Assembly (NCBI GenBank): GCA_020635135.1
Contig: JACKAJ010000017.1
Coordinates: 42,632 to 106,631 of the forward strand
Source of the DNA: Halobacteriovoraceae bacterium
GTDB taxonomy: Bacteria > Bdellovibrionota > Bacteriovoracia > Bacteriovoracales > Bacteriovoracaceae
Direction: 5' to 3'
Length of the DNA stretch: 64,000 nucleotides
Each line of letters opens with the position of its first letter. The first letter of the stretch is position 1. The notes beneath the pieces are model-generated. The model made no database searches, was not told where the DNA came from, and worked only from the letters and a program-made list of their open reading frames with translations. This document shows positions 35,952 to 45,610 of the stretch, piece by piece. Both the position numbers and the translations under genes were made by a program.

Positions 35952-36711
35952 CTTTCCTGCGAACCTCACTTACCAAATTGAGATCAAGTTCACAGTAGCC
36001 CAATTTCTCGCCTTCACCAAGATCGACTAAAACTTCTCCCCAAGGAGAAACAACCATTGAATGCCCAAATGTGGAAATGCTCGGATGATTAGCGCCCCAC
36101 TGGCAAGAAGCGACCACATAAGACTGAGTTTCTATGGCGCGCGCTCGCACGAGTGTGTGCCAGTGAGCCTTCCCAGTGGGAACAGTAAAGGCCGCAGAAA
36201 TGGTGATCAGGTTGCAGCCCTGTTCTCTGTAATGCCAATAAAGCTCAGGAAAACGCACATCAAAACAGACTGAAAGACCAATTTTCCATTCTCCAATTTC
36301 CAGTGTCTGAGGTTTATCCCCTACGGCAAAGAGATTGGATTCTTTGATTTTTAATTCTCCAATATTGCAGGCGAACATGTGAATCTTATTGTAGTAATTA
36401 ATGAGCTCGCCCTTTTTATTGATGTTGAGAGCTCGATTATAAACTTTTCCGTTCTCTAAAAACGGCGACGTCCCTCCAATCACATTCACTTGATATGTCT
36501 TGGCCAGCTCTAAAAGCTGTCCATAAGACTCACTGTCATAACTCATAGGATAGGGTGATGGTTGATGACCGTTGCTCATAGAGGCAAAACACTCTGGCAA
36601 AAAAAGGCATTCGACACCTTTATCTTTCAAATCGGCACATAAATTATGAATTTTTTTTAAATTTTCTTTGGGATCGAGACCAGAAGTCATTTGCAAAACT
36701 GCAATTTTCAT
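35938..36711 (-). CDS. Carbon-nitrogen hydrolase (nitrilase family, Nit-type)
   Basis: The 257-residue enzyme carries the Glu-Lys-Cys triad: Glu in LFLPECFASM, Lys in NYYNKIHMF, and Cys in GLSVCFDVRFPELYWHY. The pattern fits the Nit1/Nit2 branch, which hydrolyses omega-amides or deaminated glutathione; the substrate cannot be fixed. It lies two bases before the next minus-strand gene (the 215-residue unknown), so cotranscription with lepA is likely. Confidence 0.85.
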   Translation of the reverse strand: MKIAVLQMTSGLDPKENLKKIHNLCADLKDKGVECLFLPECFASMSNGHQPSPYPMSYDSESYGQLLELAKTYQVNVIGGTSPFLENGKVYNRALNINKKGELINYYNKIHMFACNIGELKIKESNLFAVGDKPQTLEIGEWKIGLSVCFDVRFPELYWHYREQGCNLITISAAFTVPTGKAHWHTLVRARAIETQSYVVASCQWGANHPSISTFGHSMVVSPWGEVLVDLGEGEKLGYCELDLNLVSEVRRKVIVC

Positions 36712-36713
36712 AA

Positions 36714-37361
36714 TTACTCGAATTTAAAAATTTTATCTGGAGAAACGTGAGGGTATTTTAAGCTTTGAGTTTTTAAATTCTCAAGCTTTAAAAGAAGCTC
36801 TTCCTCAGTACAGTCAATTTTTCCTTTCTTTACCAAATTGACCTGCTTTTTAATGAGATTTTTAACTTCAGCAGGCAAAAGACAAACACCTTTGAGAAGA
36901 TAGCTTTTTCCCTGATAATCAATCATTCGCCCAGTGAAAATCTCTCCTTCTAAAACCGAAAGAGGAGGATGATCATCGGCCAGAGCTATTTTCTTATTTT
37001 GAAACCAGTCTTTTATAATTATTTTTCCTCGGAAATTAACCTTAATGTACTCAAACAAGGAATAACGAGCATTGAGAAGTGATTGGAATTGATTTTCATC
37101 GAGGTTGAGGCTTGAATGCTTTTTAACAACTTTGTTGAGAAATTTTTCCTTATCATCCCAGCGAGTCTTATAATTCAATAAGAACCACTCGTTAAAACAA
37201 TTCATTTTAGCTTCATAAAAATCACTGTATTCATCTTGAACTTCTCCCGTTTTAGCAAAAAAATCTTTTTTTGCCTTAACGAGATCGTCAGAATATTCAT
37301 CTGAAATTATTCGAAAGCTCTTGTCGTAAAACTCATCCAAAAGTCCAATCATGTTATTCAT
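36714..37361 (-). CDS. Protein of unknown function downstream of lepA
   Basis: The 215-residue protein is charged and helical, with no signal peptide or membrane helix. It starts inside the end of lepA (ATGAATAA), so translation is coupled. The middle has short beta segments ([20 protein letters not shown]) and the C terminus is lysine-rich. I do not recognise a family. Confidence 0.6.
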   Translation of the reverse strand: MNNMIGLLDEFYDKSFRIISDEYSDDLVKAKKDFFAKTGEVQDEYSDFYEAKMNCFNEWFLLNYKTRWDDKEKFLNKVVKKHSSLNLDENQFQSLLNARYSLFEYIKVNFRGKIIIKDWFQNKKIALADDHPPLSVLEGEIFTGRMIDYQGKSYLLKGVCLLPAEVKNLIKKQVNLVKKGKIDCTEEELLLKLENLKTQSLKYPHVSPDKIFKFE

Positions 37362-39153
37362 CCACTTTCAAGACCGCTAGAAATGCTTCTTGGGGAACTT
37401 CCACATTTCCAACACGCTTCATGCGTTTCTTTCCTTCTTTTTGTTTTTCTAATAATTTTCTTTTCCGCGAAATATCTCCACCATAACATTTTGCGAGGAC
37501 GTTTTTCCTCAAAGCTTTCACTGTTTCTCTGGCAATAACTTTTGCTCCCAGTGAAGCTTGAATGGCAATCTCAAATTGTTGGCGATCTATAATCTTCCGC
37601 AACTTTTGAGTTAAGTCGCGTCCTCTATAATAAGCGCTAGAGCGGTGGCAAATCAAGGAGAGCGCATCAACCTTTTCTCCATTGAGCATGATATCAAGCC
37701 TAACCAAGTCGGATTTTCTATACCCTACCAACTCGTAGTCCATACTCGCATACCCTTTTGTGATGCTTTTTAGACGGTCATAAAAATCAAAGACCATTTC
37801 ACTCAACGGAAGATCGTAAACAACTTGTACCCTTTCCTCTGTAATATAATTTAAGTTTTTTTGTTCCCCTCTTTTTTCTTCGCACAACTTTATCACGCGT
37901 CCAACAAATTCGTTGGGGACGTGAATAGAGATTTCTACATAAGGTTCACTAATGGATTCAATATCACCTGAGTCTGGAAGTGCAGAAGGATTATCAATGA
38001 AAAGAGTGTTTCCCTGTTCTGTCACAACTTCATAATTACAACTTGGAGCCGTAGAAATGAGATTCAAAGTAAACTCTCGCTCTAGTCGCTCTTGGATAAT
38101 ATTCATATGAAGAAGTCCCAAAAAACCACAGCGAAATCCAAATCCCAAAGCCTGTGACGTTTCTGGTTCATAAGTAAAAGAAGAATCATTCAAGGCCAGT
38201 TTTTCCAATGCTTCTTTCAATTCTTCGTAGTCATCACTAATGACAGGAAAAACCCCACAAAACACCATCGGTTTAATTTCTTGGTAGCCCTTTAAAGAAG
38301 GTGTCTGCTTTTTGCTAGCGTGAACAACCGTATCTCCGATTTTTACATCGCGAATAGTTTTAATCCCGCAAATCACCAGCCCAACTTCACCAGCCCCCAA
38401 CTCTTTAACATCTGAATAGAAGGGCTCGTTGACGGCAAGTTTGAGAACTTCGTACTCCCCTTCTGATTTTTTAAAATAAATATTATCTTTTAATTTTAAT
38501 TTTCCTTCAAAGACTCTCACCAAAATCACAACCCCTCGATAGGGATCAAACCAAGAATCAAAAATTAGAGCCTGTAGAGGGTTTTCACTATTGCCTGTTG
38601 GCGGTGGAATTTTCTTAACTAAAGTTTCCAAAAGTTCATCGACACCAATACCTGACTTTGCTGAAACTTGTGGTGCTTCACTCGCATCCAACCCAATAAC
38701 ATCCTCAATTTCAGTGCGCACTTTTCCTGGATCTGCATGGGGAAGATCGATCTTGTTCAACACCGGAACAATTTCCAAATTATTATCCAAGGCGAGATAA
38801 ACGTTGGCCAAAGTTTGCGCCTCCACACCTTGTGAAGCATCAACAACCAACAATGCCCCTTCACAAGACGCCAATGAGCGACTCACTTCATAGCTAAAGT
38901 CCACATGCCCGGGAGTATCAATGAGATTCAAATAATAGGTCTCCCCATCTTTCGCCACATATTTCAACCTTACGGTCTGGGCCTTAATGGTAATCCCCCG
39001 CTCTTTTTCAATATCCATATTGTCCAAAAATTGATTGGTCATTTGTCGATCTTCAATCGACTTCGTCTTTTCGATCAAACGGTCGGCAAGCGTCGACTTC
39101 CCATGATCGATGTGGGCAATAATTGAAAAATTGCGAATTTTATTTGTTTCCAT
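37354..39153 (-). CDS. lepA: Elongation factor 4 (LepA)
   Basis: LepA is a ribosome-associated GTPase that affects translation initiation and elongation. The GTPase motifs are [32 protein letters not shown], and [10 protein letters not shown]. The LepA-specific C-terminal domain is complete, with [22 protein letters not shown] and the end [16 protein letters not shown]. Length of 599 is normal. Confidence 0.98.
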   Translation of the reverse strand: METNKIRNFSIIAHIDHGKSTLADRLIEKTKSIEDRQMTNQFLDNMDIEKERGITIKAQTVRLKYVAKDGETYYLNLIDTPGHVDFSYEVSRSLASCEGALLVVDASQGVEAQTLANVYLALDNNLEIVPVLNKIDLPHADPGKVRTEIEDVIGLDASEAPQVSAKSGIGVDELLETLVKKIPPPTGNSENPLQALIFDSWFDPYRGVVILVRVFEGKLKLKDNIYFKKSEGEYEVLKLAVNEPFYSDVKELGAGEVGLVICGIKTIRDVKIGDTVVHASKKQTPSLKGYQEIKPMVFCGVFPVISDDYEELKEALEKLALNDSSFTYEPETSQALGFGFRCGFLGLLHMNIIQERLEREFTLNLISTAPSCNYEVVTEQGNTLFIDNPSALPDSGDIESISEPYVEISIHVPNEFVGRVIKLCEEKRGEQKNLNYITEERVQVVYDLPLSEMVFDFYDRLKSITKGYASMDYELVGYRKSDLVRLDIMLNGEKVDALSLICHRSSAYYRGRDLTQKLRKIIDRQQFEIAIQASLGAKVIARETVKALRKNVLAKCYGGDISRKRKLLEKQKEGKKRMKRVGNVEVPQEAFLAVLKVDE

Positions 39154-39249
39154 ATAAAGTCCAGGTATTCTAATCGATTTTATTTAATTCTGCACAGGTA
39201 TTTTCGACCCATCGCCCTACTATTCCTCTTCTCTCTTCACCCACTCTTT

Positions 39250-39373
39250 GCAAAAAGGCGAAAATGGCTTCAGATTCAAGGAAAAGTTAAGTGAGCGCGG
39301 AGGCGTACGCTTCGTACGTCGCACAAGCAAGCGAGACTTTGACGAAGAAGATGACCCATTTTCGCCTTTTTGC
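39250..39373. repeat. Dispersed structured repeat, copy 2
   Basis: Perfect 18-bp inverted arms (39250-39267 and 39356-39373) enclose 88 bases. The interior has AGATTCAAGGA, an apical hairpin GGCGTACG-CTT-CGTACGTC, and GACGAAGAAGAT, in the same order as copy 1 at 29465-29589. The right arm ends on the base next to the stop codon of the HAMP-PAS gene. It fills most of the 220-base gap between that gene and lepA. Confidence 0.8.
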
Positions 39374-40525
39374 CTAGCTGAAGATTTCTCGAGATATAAT
39401 CATGATATAGTAGTCAAGTGAACTTTCTTTTCCTCGAATGGGGATAACGTTCGCAAAACCCTGAAATTCCACTTCCACCACTTCGTCTTCTTGAATCCTT
39501 TTTGCCATAAAAGTAATTTCTTCATTTTCAATTTTAGAGCGGCGCTTTAAGGCTAGACCGTAAGTCGCTTTGATGGATTCTGGAAGAAGGGAATCTTTGT
39601 AGTTCTTATTGATGATGTCGTCTGATTTAAGGTTCAAAACGGAATAAAGATTGTTATTAAGGTAGATGAGTTGGCCATCGGCATTCGCCACCAAGACGTT
39701 TTTCTTAACCATATTGGCGAGGGCATCAAACTTTCGATGCTCAACTGTAATCCTATCAGCCCGCAGCTCTTCAAACTTTTTGATATTCGCGATCATTTTA
39801 TTGATCTCGCGTGAAAGCTCACCGATTTCATCGTTTTGATTGTAATAAATAGAAACGTCAAAGTTACAATCTTGTAATTCTCGAATTGCATCGCTAATTT
39901 TTCTAAAAGGAAGAGCTATTTTCCCAGGAATAACCATACTAATTAAAAGTGTCCCCAGTGAAGCCAAAATCAATGTAATAAGCATATTGGTTTTGGTTTC
40001 TCGGATGACTGACATCATTTTTCTTTCTCGATCTTGAGTGAGAGAAAATTGGAGTTCAATAAAGTTATTGAAAGCATCAAGAAGCTTTTTTGAAAAATTC
40101 TTAATGGTCGCTACAGCGGTTGTATTTTTGTTTTTTCCTAAATCTGTCAAAGTTTGGAGAACAGTCCTAAACCCATCTACTTGGCCTGTCATTTTAGAGA
40201 TAATTTTTTTTAATTCAACGTTTTGATAAATCCCATCAAGCTTTTGGAGTTGCGATTGCAATCCTTCACAAATCCCATTGAGTTTTTCGACATCTTCAGT
40301 ATTTGCTTCCCAAGCATTAAATTTTTTTTCAAGCTCCAGGATGCTCATAATGGAAATTCTCGTTTCATCGGTCAGAGAGTTTTCATTATTGAGGTTAATG
40401 GTAATTTCTTCAATCTGTTCGTTCAAACTATCGAGAAAGAAGAAAGCGTTAAACCCCATTATGAGAACAATCGCTAAGGAAAAAATAAAACTGATAGTAA
40501 TTCTATTTTTTAGTGAGAGATTCAT
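39374..40525 (-). CDS. Membrane sensor with HAMP and PAS domains, no output domain
   Basis: The 383-residue protein has a first membrane helix (about 9-30), a helical periplasmic sensor region to about 175, a second membrane helix (MLITLILASLGTLLISMVIP), a HAMP domain (ALPFRKISDAIRELQDCNFD, about 203-252), and a PAS domain (LVANADGQLIYLNNNLYSVL, about 275-375). There is no kinase, GGDEF, EAL or methyl-accepting domain after the PAS. It is eleven bases downstream of ktrA, so it may regulate or sense for K+ uptake. That link is inference. Confidence 0.75.
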   Translation of the reverse strand: MNLSLKNRITISFIFSLAIVLIMGFNAFFFLDSLNEQIEEITINLNNENSLTDETRISIMSILELEKKFNAWEANTEDVEKLNGICEGLQSQLQKLDGIYQNVELKKIISKMTGQVDGFRTVLQTLTDLGKNKNTTAVATIKNFSKKLLDAFNNFIELQFSLTQDRERKMMSVIRETKTNMLITLILASLGTLLISMVIPGKIALPFRKISDAIRELQDCNFDVSIYYNQNDEIGELSREINKMIANIKKFEELRADRITVEHRKFDALANMVKKNVLVANADGQLIYLNNNLYSVLNLKSDDIINKNYKDSLLPESIKATYGLALKRRSKIENEEITFMAKRIQEDEVVEVEFQGFANVIPIRGKESSLDYYIMIISREIFS

Positions 40526-40536
40526 GCCACCCTTTT

Positions 40537-41229
40537 TTAAGCCGATAAATCCGCAAATAGCTCATTAAACTTTTTATCGCTACCGACGAGCACGACAACA
40601 TCGTCATCGCCTAAGATATCCATTGGAACAGGATTATCATTAATTTCAATTCGAAATGCTGACTTTCCTTCTTCCGTGATATAAGGAACCTTTTTTTCGA
40701 TGGCCACAATATTAAGTTCATAATTTTGTTTAATTTGTGATTCTACAATGGTTTTTCCAGCAAAACGCTTTCCGAGCTTTACTTGAACGATAGAATACCC
40801 AGGGGCAAAACTGTACTGCTGGAGGATGTGGGGAGCAATAATCTTCGATGCAATGATATCCCCCATTTCTTCTTCGACTTTAATGATTTCACTGGCACCA
40901 ATCTCGTGCAAGACGTGTTCATGCAATTTATTTGTGGCCCTGGCGATAACTCTCCCAACCCCGAGCTTTCTCAACATAGCAACGGCCATAATGCTCATTT
41001 GGATATTATCCCCAATTGCAATAATCGCAACGTCGACTTCTGAAATATTCACAGAGCGCAAAGCCCTTTCATCGGTAACATCGATACAAACTGCGTGGGT
41101 AACCAGGTCTTTAATTTTTTCAACGAGCTCGAGTTCGCTATCAATCGCAACGACTTCCACGCCTTTTTCAGAAAGTCTGGTAGCTACTCGCGCGCCAAAA
41201 TGTCCCAATCCAATAACGGAAACGATCAC
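40537..41229 (-). CDS. ktrA: K+ uptake regulatory subunit KtrA/TrkA-type
   Basis: The 230-residue protein has an N-terminal RCK Rossmann domain (IGLGHFGARVATRL, then AIDSELELVEKI, about 1-120) and a C-terminal TrkA_C domain (about 140-225). As a ring of subunits it gates the KtrB channel on binding ATP or NADH. It is 15 bases downstream of the ktrB stop and in the same operon. Confidence 0.9.
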   Translation of the reverse strand: MIVSVIGLGHFGARVATRLSEKGVEVVAIDSELELVEKIKDLVTHAVCIDVTDERALRSVNISEVDVAIIAIGDNIQMSIMAVAMLRKLGVGRVIARATNKLHEHVLHEIGASEIIKVEEEMGDIIASKIIAPHILQQYSFAPGYSIVQVKLGKRFAGKTIVESQIKQNYELNIVAIEKKVPYITEEGKSAFRIEINDNPVPMDILGDDDVVVLVGSDKKFNELFADLSA

Positions 41230-41244
41230 TGAAAAATTTCTCCT

Positions 41245-42987
41245 TTAACCAATCATAACCCGGCCATCGGCATATTGCACTTTTCCCCCAATGGTTTTGA
41301 CCTGACTTACTGCCAAAACTAAAGTGAGCGGTCCAATTCTTCCAATATACATCAATAATGATATAAAAATTTTCCCTCCATCGGATAGATCTGGAGTTAT
41401 CCCCAAACTTAACCCGACCGTTCCAAAAGCACTGAGTGTTTCAAAAAACACTGATAAAAAGGACATCTCGGGCTCCAACTTTATCAAGATTAAAATGAAC
41501 AAGCTCACCACCACCAACGAAACAATGGCGACAGCCGTAGCCCTCACGTTAAGTTGATTGGGTATCTGGCGTTCAAAAAACTCCACTTGGTTACGCCCTT
41601 GCAGAGTCGCCTTAACTGACTGGATTAGAATGGCAAAAGTTGTTGTCTTGATCCCACCACCTGTTGATCCAGGCGAGGCTCCAATAAACATAAGCAAGGC
41701 CATAAAATAGAGTGTATGGGTATTGAGGGAGTTAAGTGAAATCGTGTTGAAACCTGCTGTTCTGGTTGTCACTGACTGGAAAAAAGAAATGAGAAACTTA
41801 TCATAAAGTGGATAGTCATCGAGGGAATTTAAAAATTCACTAAAAAAGATCCCAAATGTTCCTAGAACCAGAAGAACAGTATTTGTAATGAGAACAATTT
41901 TTGTGTGTAAGCTAAGGTTATTAAACCCTCTTTTCTTTTGAATCAAAGTCACTCGAATATCTTTAAGAACGATAAATCCCATCCCTCCCATAATAATGAG
42001 CGATGAAATGATAAGGTTGATAAATGTATTGTCTTTAAAACGCTCAAGTGAGTCAGGGAAAAGCGAAAAGCCTGCATTACAAAATGCAGAAACGCTATGG
42101 AAAACTCCATTGAAAAGAGCTTCTCCAAATTCCAAACCATCATAGACAAAAACACCGGTCAAGAGGATGGCCCCCCAAAGTTCTATAAGTAGTGTTAGTT
42201 TGATGATTTCAATAATCATATCTATAAGTTCTTCAAGACTGGAAATATCAAGAAGTCCTTGCATGAGAACTTGTTCTTTCATCCCTAGGGATCGTCCCAA
42301 AAGAATCGTCATCGAACTGGAAAGGGTCATAATTCCTAGCCCCCCGACCTGAATGAGAACGAGCATGACGATTTGTCCGACTAAGGTCAGCTCTGAGCCT
42401 ATTTGAAAAACAGAAAGTCCTGTTACACAAGCTGCTGAAGTTGACATAAAAATCGCATCGACTAGTTGAATCTTATAATCAGAAATATAAGAGATAGGGA
42501 GCATAAGAAGTAAAGTTCCAACCCCTATAATAAGTAAAAAGGAAACCATGACTAATTGAGCGGGTTTAAGTGTGATGCTTTCCCAAACACTTTTTTGAAC
42601 CTTGGGCCTTGCTTTTTTTTCTGCACTACTCGGCGCCTCATACAACGAAAGAATCGTTGAGAAAAGGTGGACACTTGCAAGCCAATAGGTAAATTCGAGA
42701 TCCCCCCAGCTGATAAAAAGAGGAACTGCTAAGATGATTGAAAAAATATTTCGTCGAAAAAGTCCTTCTATCGAATTGTAGTAGAGAAAATTACTCGCCA
42801 CTGAAAACAAAATAATTCCTGGAACAAACCACACCAATAGCTCAACGGCTTTTTCCGCTTGAATAAAACTAATGTATTGAAAAACTTCTGAGTCGGCACC
42901 TTTTCCAATGAGGATGTAGAGAAGAATATAAGAGCCATTAAATAGAAACTCTAATAGGAAGCTTAGCTTGTGATAAAACAACTTCAT
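41245..42987 (-). CDS. ktrB: K+ uptake channel subunit KtrB/TrkH-type
   Basis: The membrane channel of the Trk/Ktr/HKT superfamily. The four pore loops with filter glycines are SAACVTGLSVF, VSAFCNAGFSLF, TTRTAGFNTISL and LSAFGTVGLSLG. About 120 residues with extra hydrophobic helices precede the core, longer than usual KtrB. A TTG at 43023 gives 592 residues; I chose the ATG at 42987 (580 residues) since TTG has no clear Shine-Dalgarno, but neither start is strong. It is divergent from the TPR lipoprotein gene. Confidence 0.88.
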   Translation of the reverse strand: MKLFYHKLSFLLEFLFNGSYILLYILIGKGADSEVFQYISFIQAEKAVELLVWFVPGIILFSVASNFLYYNSIEGLFRRNIFSIILAVPLFISWGDLEFTYWLASVHLFSTILSLYEAPSSAEKKARPKVQKSVWESITLKPAQLVMVSFLLIIGVGTLLLMLPISYISDYKIQLVDAIFMSTSAACVTGLSVFQIGSELTLVGQIVMLVLIQVGGLGIMTLSSSMTILLGRSLGMKEQVLMQGLLDISSLEELIDMIIEIIKLTLLIELWGAILLTGVFVYDGLEFGEALFNGVFHSVSAFCNAGFSLFPDSLERFKDNTFINLIISSLIIMGGMGFIVLKDIRVTLIQKKRGFNNLSLHTKIVLITNTVLLVLGTFGIFFSEFLNSLDDYPLYDKFLISFFQSVTTRTAGFNTISLNSLNTHTLYFMALLMFIGASPGSTGGGIKTTTFAILIQSVKATLQGRNQVEFFERQIPNQLNVRATAVAIVSLVVVSLFILILIKLEPEMSFLSVFFETLSAFGTVGLSLGITPDLSDGGKIFISLLMYIGRIGPLTLVLAVSQVKTIGGKVQYADGRVMIG

Positions 42988-43163
42988 AACTTTGAGGATG
43001 AAACTTAATGTGCACAATGTCAATTCTACAAAGCTTACTCGAACTAAACATTGGGCTGCTCATAACGAAGAATATGAAGTATTTATCAGCGTGCTTCACT
43101 TGTATGTCCAAAGAGAGCCAGTTATATTTAAATGATAAAACTACGCATCAAAGGAGATTTTTT

Positions 43164-44006
43164 ATGCGGAAAGTCATTTTCTTTTTCCTCGCTTCCCTTC
43201 TCGCTTTGTCGCTCATCAGCTGTAGCAGTACTGAAGAAGACACCGAAAAAAGAAAAGCCGATATTTACTTTGCCAGTGGAACACAACATTTGGTGAAAAA
43301 GAATTATACGCAAGCCCTTACTCATCTCCTTAAAGCTGTGAAACTTGCTCCAGAGAGAAGTGAAATTCATAACAATTTAGGGATGGCGTATTATTTTAAA
43401 GGAAGTAAAAAGAATGCTCTTTCACATATTAAGCATGCTATAAAACTTGATCCGAAAAACACAGATGCTCGAAGCAACTTAGCTTCTATTTATCTAGAGA
43501 ACAATATGCTTAAACGTGCAAGAAAAGAATACGAAACAATTTTAGAAGATCTCACCTATCCTAAGCAACACCAGACCTATTATAATCTTGGAGTGTTAGA
43601 GCTAAAACTTAAACGCCCAGAAAAAGCTAAAAAATTCTTTGATTTGTCTGTAAAAGAAAATCAATACTACTGTCCAGCCTATCTCCAAAGTGGGTTACTC
43701 GATCTCAAAAATAAGAACTTTGATGTTGCCTATCAGTCTTTTGATAAAGGGACAGATGGTCCATGCTTTAATTATGAACCCAATTTTTATTACAAAGCTC
43801 TTAGCTTACAAAAACAAGGTAAATTTAATAAAGCTTCAAAAGTTTACACTCAAATCCTCCAAAGATTTCCAAAAAGCCGATATCATGCAATGGCGAAAGA
43901 AAAGCTAAATTCCATTCAATCAAGCACTGATTTCGAAAACGTTATTTATTCTGAAGGAAATACTGAAAAGGATAAAATTGACGAAATTGATAATTTAAAC
44001 TTATAA
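43164..44006 (+). CDS. TPR lipoprotein, PilF/NlpI-like
   Basis: The product (280 residues from the ATG at 43164, with AAGGAGA at 43151-43157) has a lipoprotein signal (lipobox LSLISCSS). Several TPRs follow: YFASGTQHLVKKNYTQALTH, HNNLGMAYYFKGSKKNALSH, ARSNLASIYLENNMLKRARK and NLGVLELKLKRPEKAKKFF. The frame extends further upstream to 43008, but that has no start signal. PilF/PilW assists type IV pilus secretin assembly; the following rodZ gene makes the pilF-rodZ pair known from Gammaproteobacteria. Confidence 0.82.
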   Translation: MRKVIFFFLASLLALSLISCSSTEEDTEKRKADIYFASGTQHLVKKNYTQALTHLLKAVKLAPERSEIHNNLGMAYYFKGSKKNALSHIKHAIKLDPKNTDARSNLASIYLENNMLKRARKEYETILEDLTYPKQHQTYYNLGVLELKLKRPEKAKKFFDLSVKENQYYCPAYLQSGLLDLKNKNFDVAYQSFDKGTDGPCFNYEPNFYYKALSLQKQGKFNKASKVYTQILQRFPKSRYHAMAKEKLNSIQSSTDFENVIYSEGNTEKDKIDEIDNLNL

Positions 44007-44035
44007 AAGAGAATTGTTAATTTAAATAAGAGGCC

Positions 44036-45157
44036 ATGGAAACTAGCGAACAAACTTACATTGGAACATATCTAAAAAATCTTCGGGAAGATAGAAAGAT
44101 CTCTTTAGAGACTATTTCTAATAATACCCGTATAAATATTAAGATCTTACAGTCTCTTGAAGAAAATGATTTTGAATCGCTTCCAAGCCAAACTTATGTT
44201 ATTGGCTTTGTAAAAAACTACATGGCCCAATTAAAAGTTGGACACGACGATGCACTTGAAATTCTCAAAAACAATTATCAAGAGCGAGGAGATAATCCTC
44301 AAAAAATCCAAATTGAAAAATCGAAGAAGCTCGCTCCTAAAAACAATCAATTATCTTTTCCTGTAGAAAAAGTTCTCAATAAAAGAAATCTGGTGATTTT
44401 TGCAAGCTTACTCGTTCTCCTTGGTCTTTACCAACTTATTGCCTACCTTTCGACTTCAGTGAGTGATACCCCTGTCGCAGCATCCAAGCCTGCAGTGGAA
44501 GAAAATACTGAAGAAGATATTGTGGCCAGTTCCCTAGAAGAAGAGACGGGAGAAGTTGTAGAAACTATTCCAGAGACAACCGCTCAAGAAGTCAGCCCTG
44601 TAACAACCACAACATTGGCAAAAATTGTCGTCAAACAAGAAGAGCGCAAGAAAGCAGAACAAATTGAGGAAGAAAAAACTGAAGAGCTTTCCAAGGAAAA
44701 AAATACTGAACGCTATCCCTTTGTCGAATTTAAAGAATTTGGCACTCCCACTTACACAATTTCTGAAAATGAAAGTCCTGATGATATTCCAGCCAACTTT
44801 CGTTACCATGGTGGGGATGAAAATTATCTCTATATTGTTGCTAGCTATGATGACTGCTGGATTCGCTACCGTACTGATGATGGGAAAATCAAAAGTTTTA
44901 TTTTAAAGCAAGGGCGCCACATGTTTGCTCGGGGAAAAATGTTTTTTATAAATACAGGAAATCTTGGAGGACTTGATATCTATTTCAACAATAAAAAAGT
45001 TGAAGCAGAATCAAAGTCCGGTTTTAAGCATATTATCTTACCTGTCGATAACACTGATGATTATCAAATACCTCTATTTGTCCAAGATAGCCTCAATAAC
45101 GTCTACTTTAATGTCGATTATAAAGAACTCATGGCCGAAAAGCCTGATTCTGAATAA
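44036..45157 (+). CDS. rodZ: RodZ-like cell-shape protein
   Basis: The 373-residue protein has a cytoplasmic HTH domain (YLKNLREDRKISLETISNNT, about 10-75), a membrane helix at about 121-138 (LVIFASLLVLLGLYQLIAYL), an acidic, T/E-rich linker, and a C-terminal DUF4115-type beta domain (LYIVASYDDCWIRYRTDDGK, about 262-345). RodZ links MreB to the cell-wall elongation complex. AGAGG precedes the ATG. It overlaps trmL on the other strand by 29 bases. Confidence 0.88.
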   Translation: METSEQTYIGTYLKNLREDRKISLETISNNTRINIKILQSLEENDFESLPSQTYVIGFVKNYMAQLKVGHDDALEILKNNYQERGDNPQKIQIEKSKKLAPKNNQLSFPVEKVLNKRNLVIFASLLVLLGLYQLIAYLSTSVSDTPVAASKPAVEENTEEDIVASSLEEETGEVVETIPETTAQEVSPVTTTTLAKIVVKQEERKKAEQIEEEKTEELSKEKNTERYPFVEFKEFGTPTYTISENESPDDIPANFRYHGGDENYLYIVASYDDCWIRYRTDDGKIKSFILKQGRHMFARGKMFFINTGNLGGLDIYFNNKKVEAESKSGFKHIILPVDNTDDYQIPLFVQDSLNNVYFNVDYKELMAEKPDSE

Positions 45158-45608
45158 CTCCCAATCCACAATATAGCGTTGCCGTCACTGTATTTGATAA
45201 ATTCAATGAACGGATGTGTTCAGAAAACATCGGGAGAAGATATGTTTGATCACGATATTGATCGACGAGCTCAACTGGAAGTCCTTGGGTTTCACAGCCA
45301 AACACAAAATAAGAATTACTATCATAAGGAGCTGAGTAAAAACTCTTTTCCGAATGATTTTCAAAAAAGAGTAAACTCTGTGGATTTCTCTCATCAATAA
45401 AATCTTTCCATGTATCGTACTCTGTTAGATTGAGGTGCTTCCAATAATCAAGCCCAGCACGTCTGACAGCTTTTTCTGAAATATCAAATCCATAAGGTTT
45501 GATGAGGATAAGCTCAAGGCCAAGTGCCACGCATGTGCGCCCGATACTCCCGGTATTACCGGGAATTTCGGGATTAACGAGCACGACTTTAAAATTAGGT
45601 TTATTCAC
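45129..45608 (-). CDS. trmL: tRNA (cytidine(34)-2'-O)-methyltransferase TrmL
   Basis: A SpoU-class SAM-dependent methyltransferase of 159 residues, the minimal size typical for TrmL. The three SPOUT motifs are NPEIPGNTGSIGRTC, FGCETQGLP, and RSLNLSNTVTATLYCGL, which form the trefoil knot. It modifies the wobble base of tRNA-Leu. Two bases separate it from the end of pepA. Confidence 0.9.
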   Translation of the reverse strand: MNKPNFKVVLVNPEIPGNTGSIGRTCVALGLELILIKPYGFDISEKAVRRAGLDYWKHLNLTEYDTWKDFIDERNPQSLLFFENHSEKSFYSAPYDSNSYFVFGCETQGLPVELVDQYRDQTYLLPMFSEHIRSLNLSNTVTATLYCGLGVIQNQAFRP

Positions 45609-45610
45609 TT

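Noticed and set aside
43008..43163. N-terminal extension of the TPR lipoprotein
   Set aside because: The ATG at 43164 has AAGGAGA and begins a proper lipoprotein signal; the extension has neither.
44740..44745. TGGCAC inside rodZ
   Set aside because: The expected TTGC five bases later is absent (CTTAC instead).
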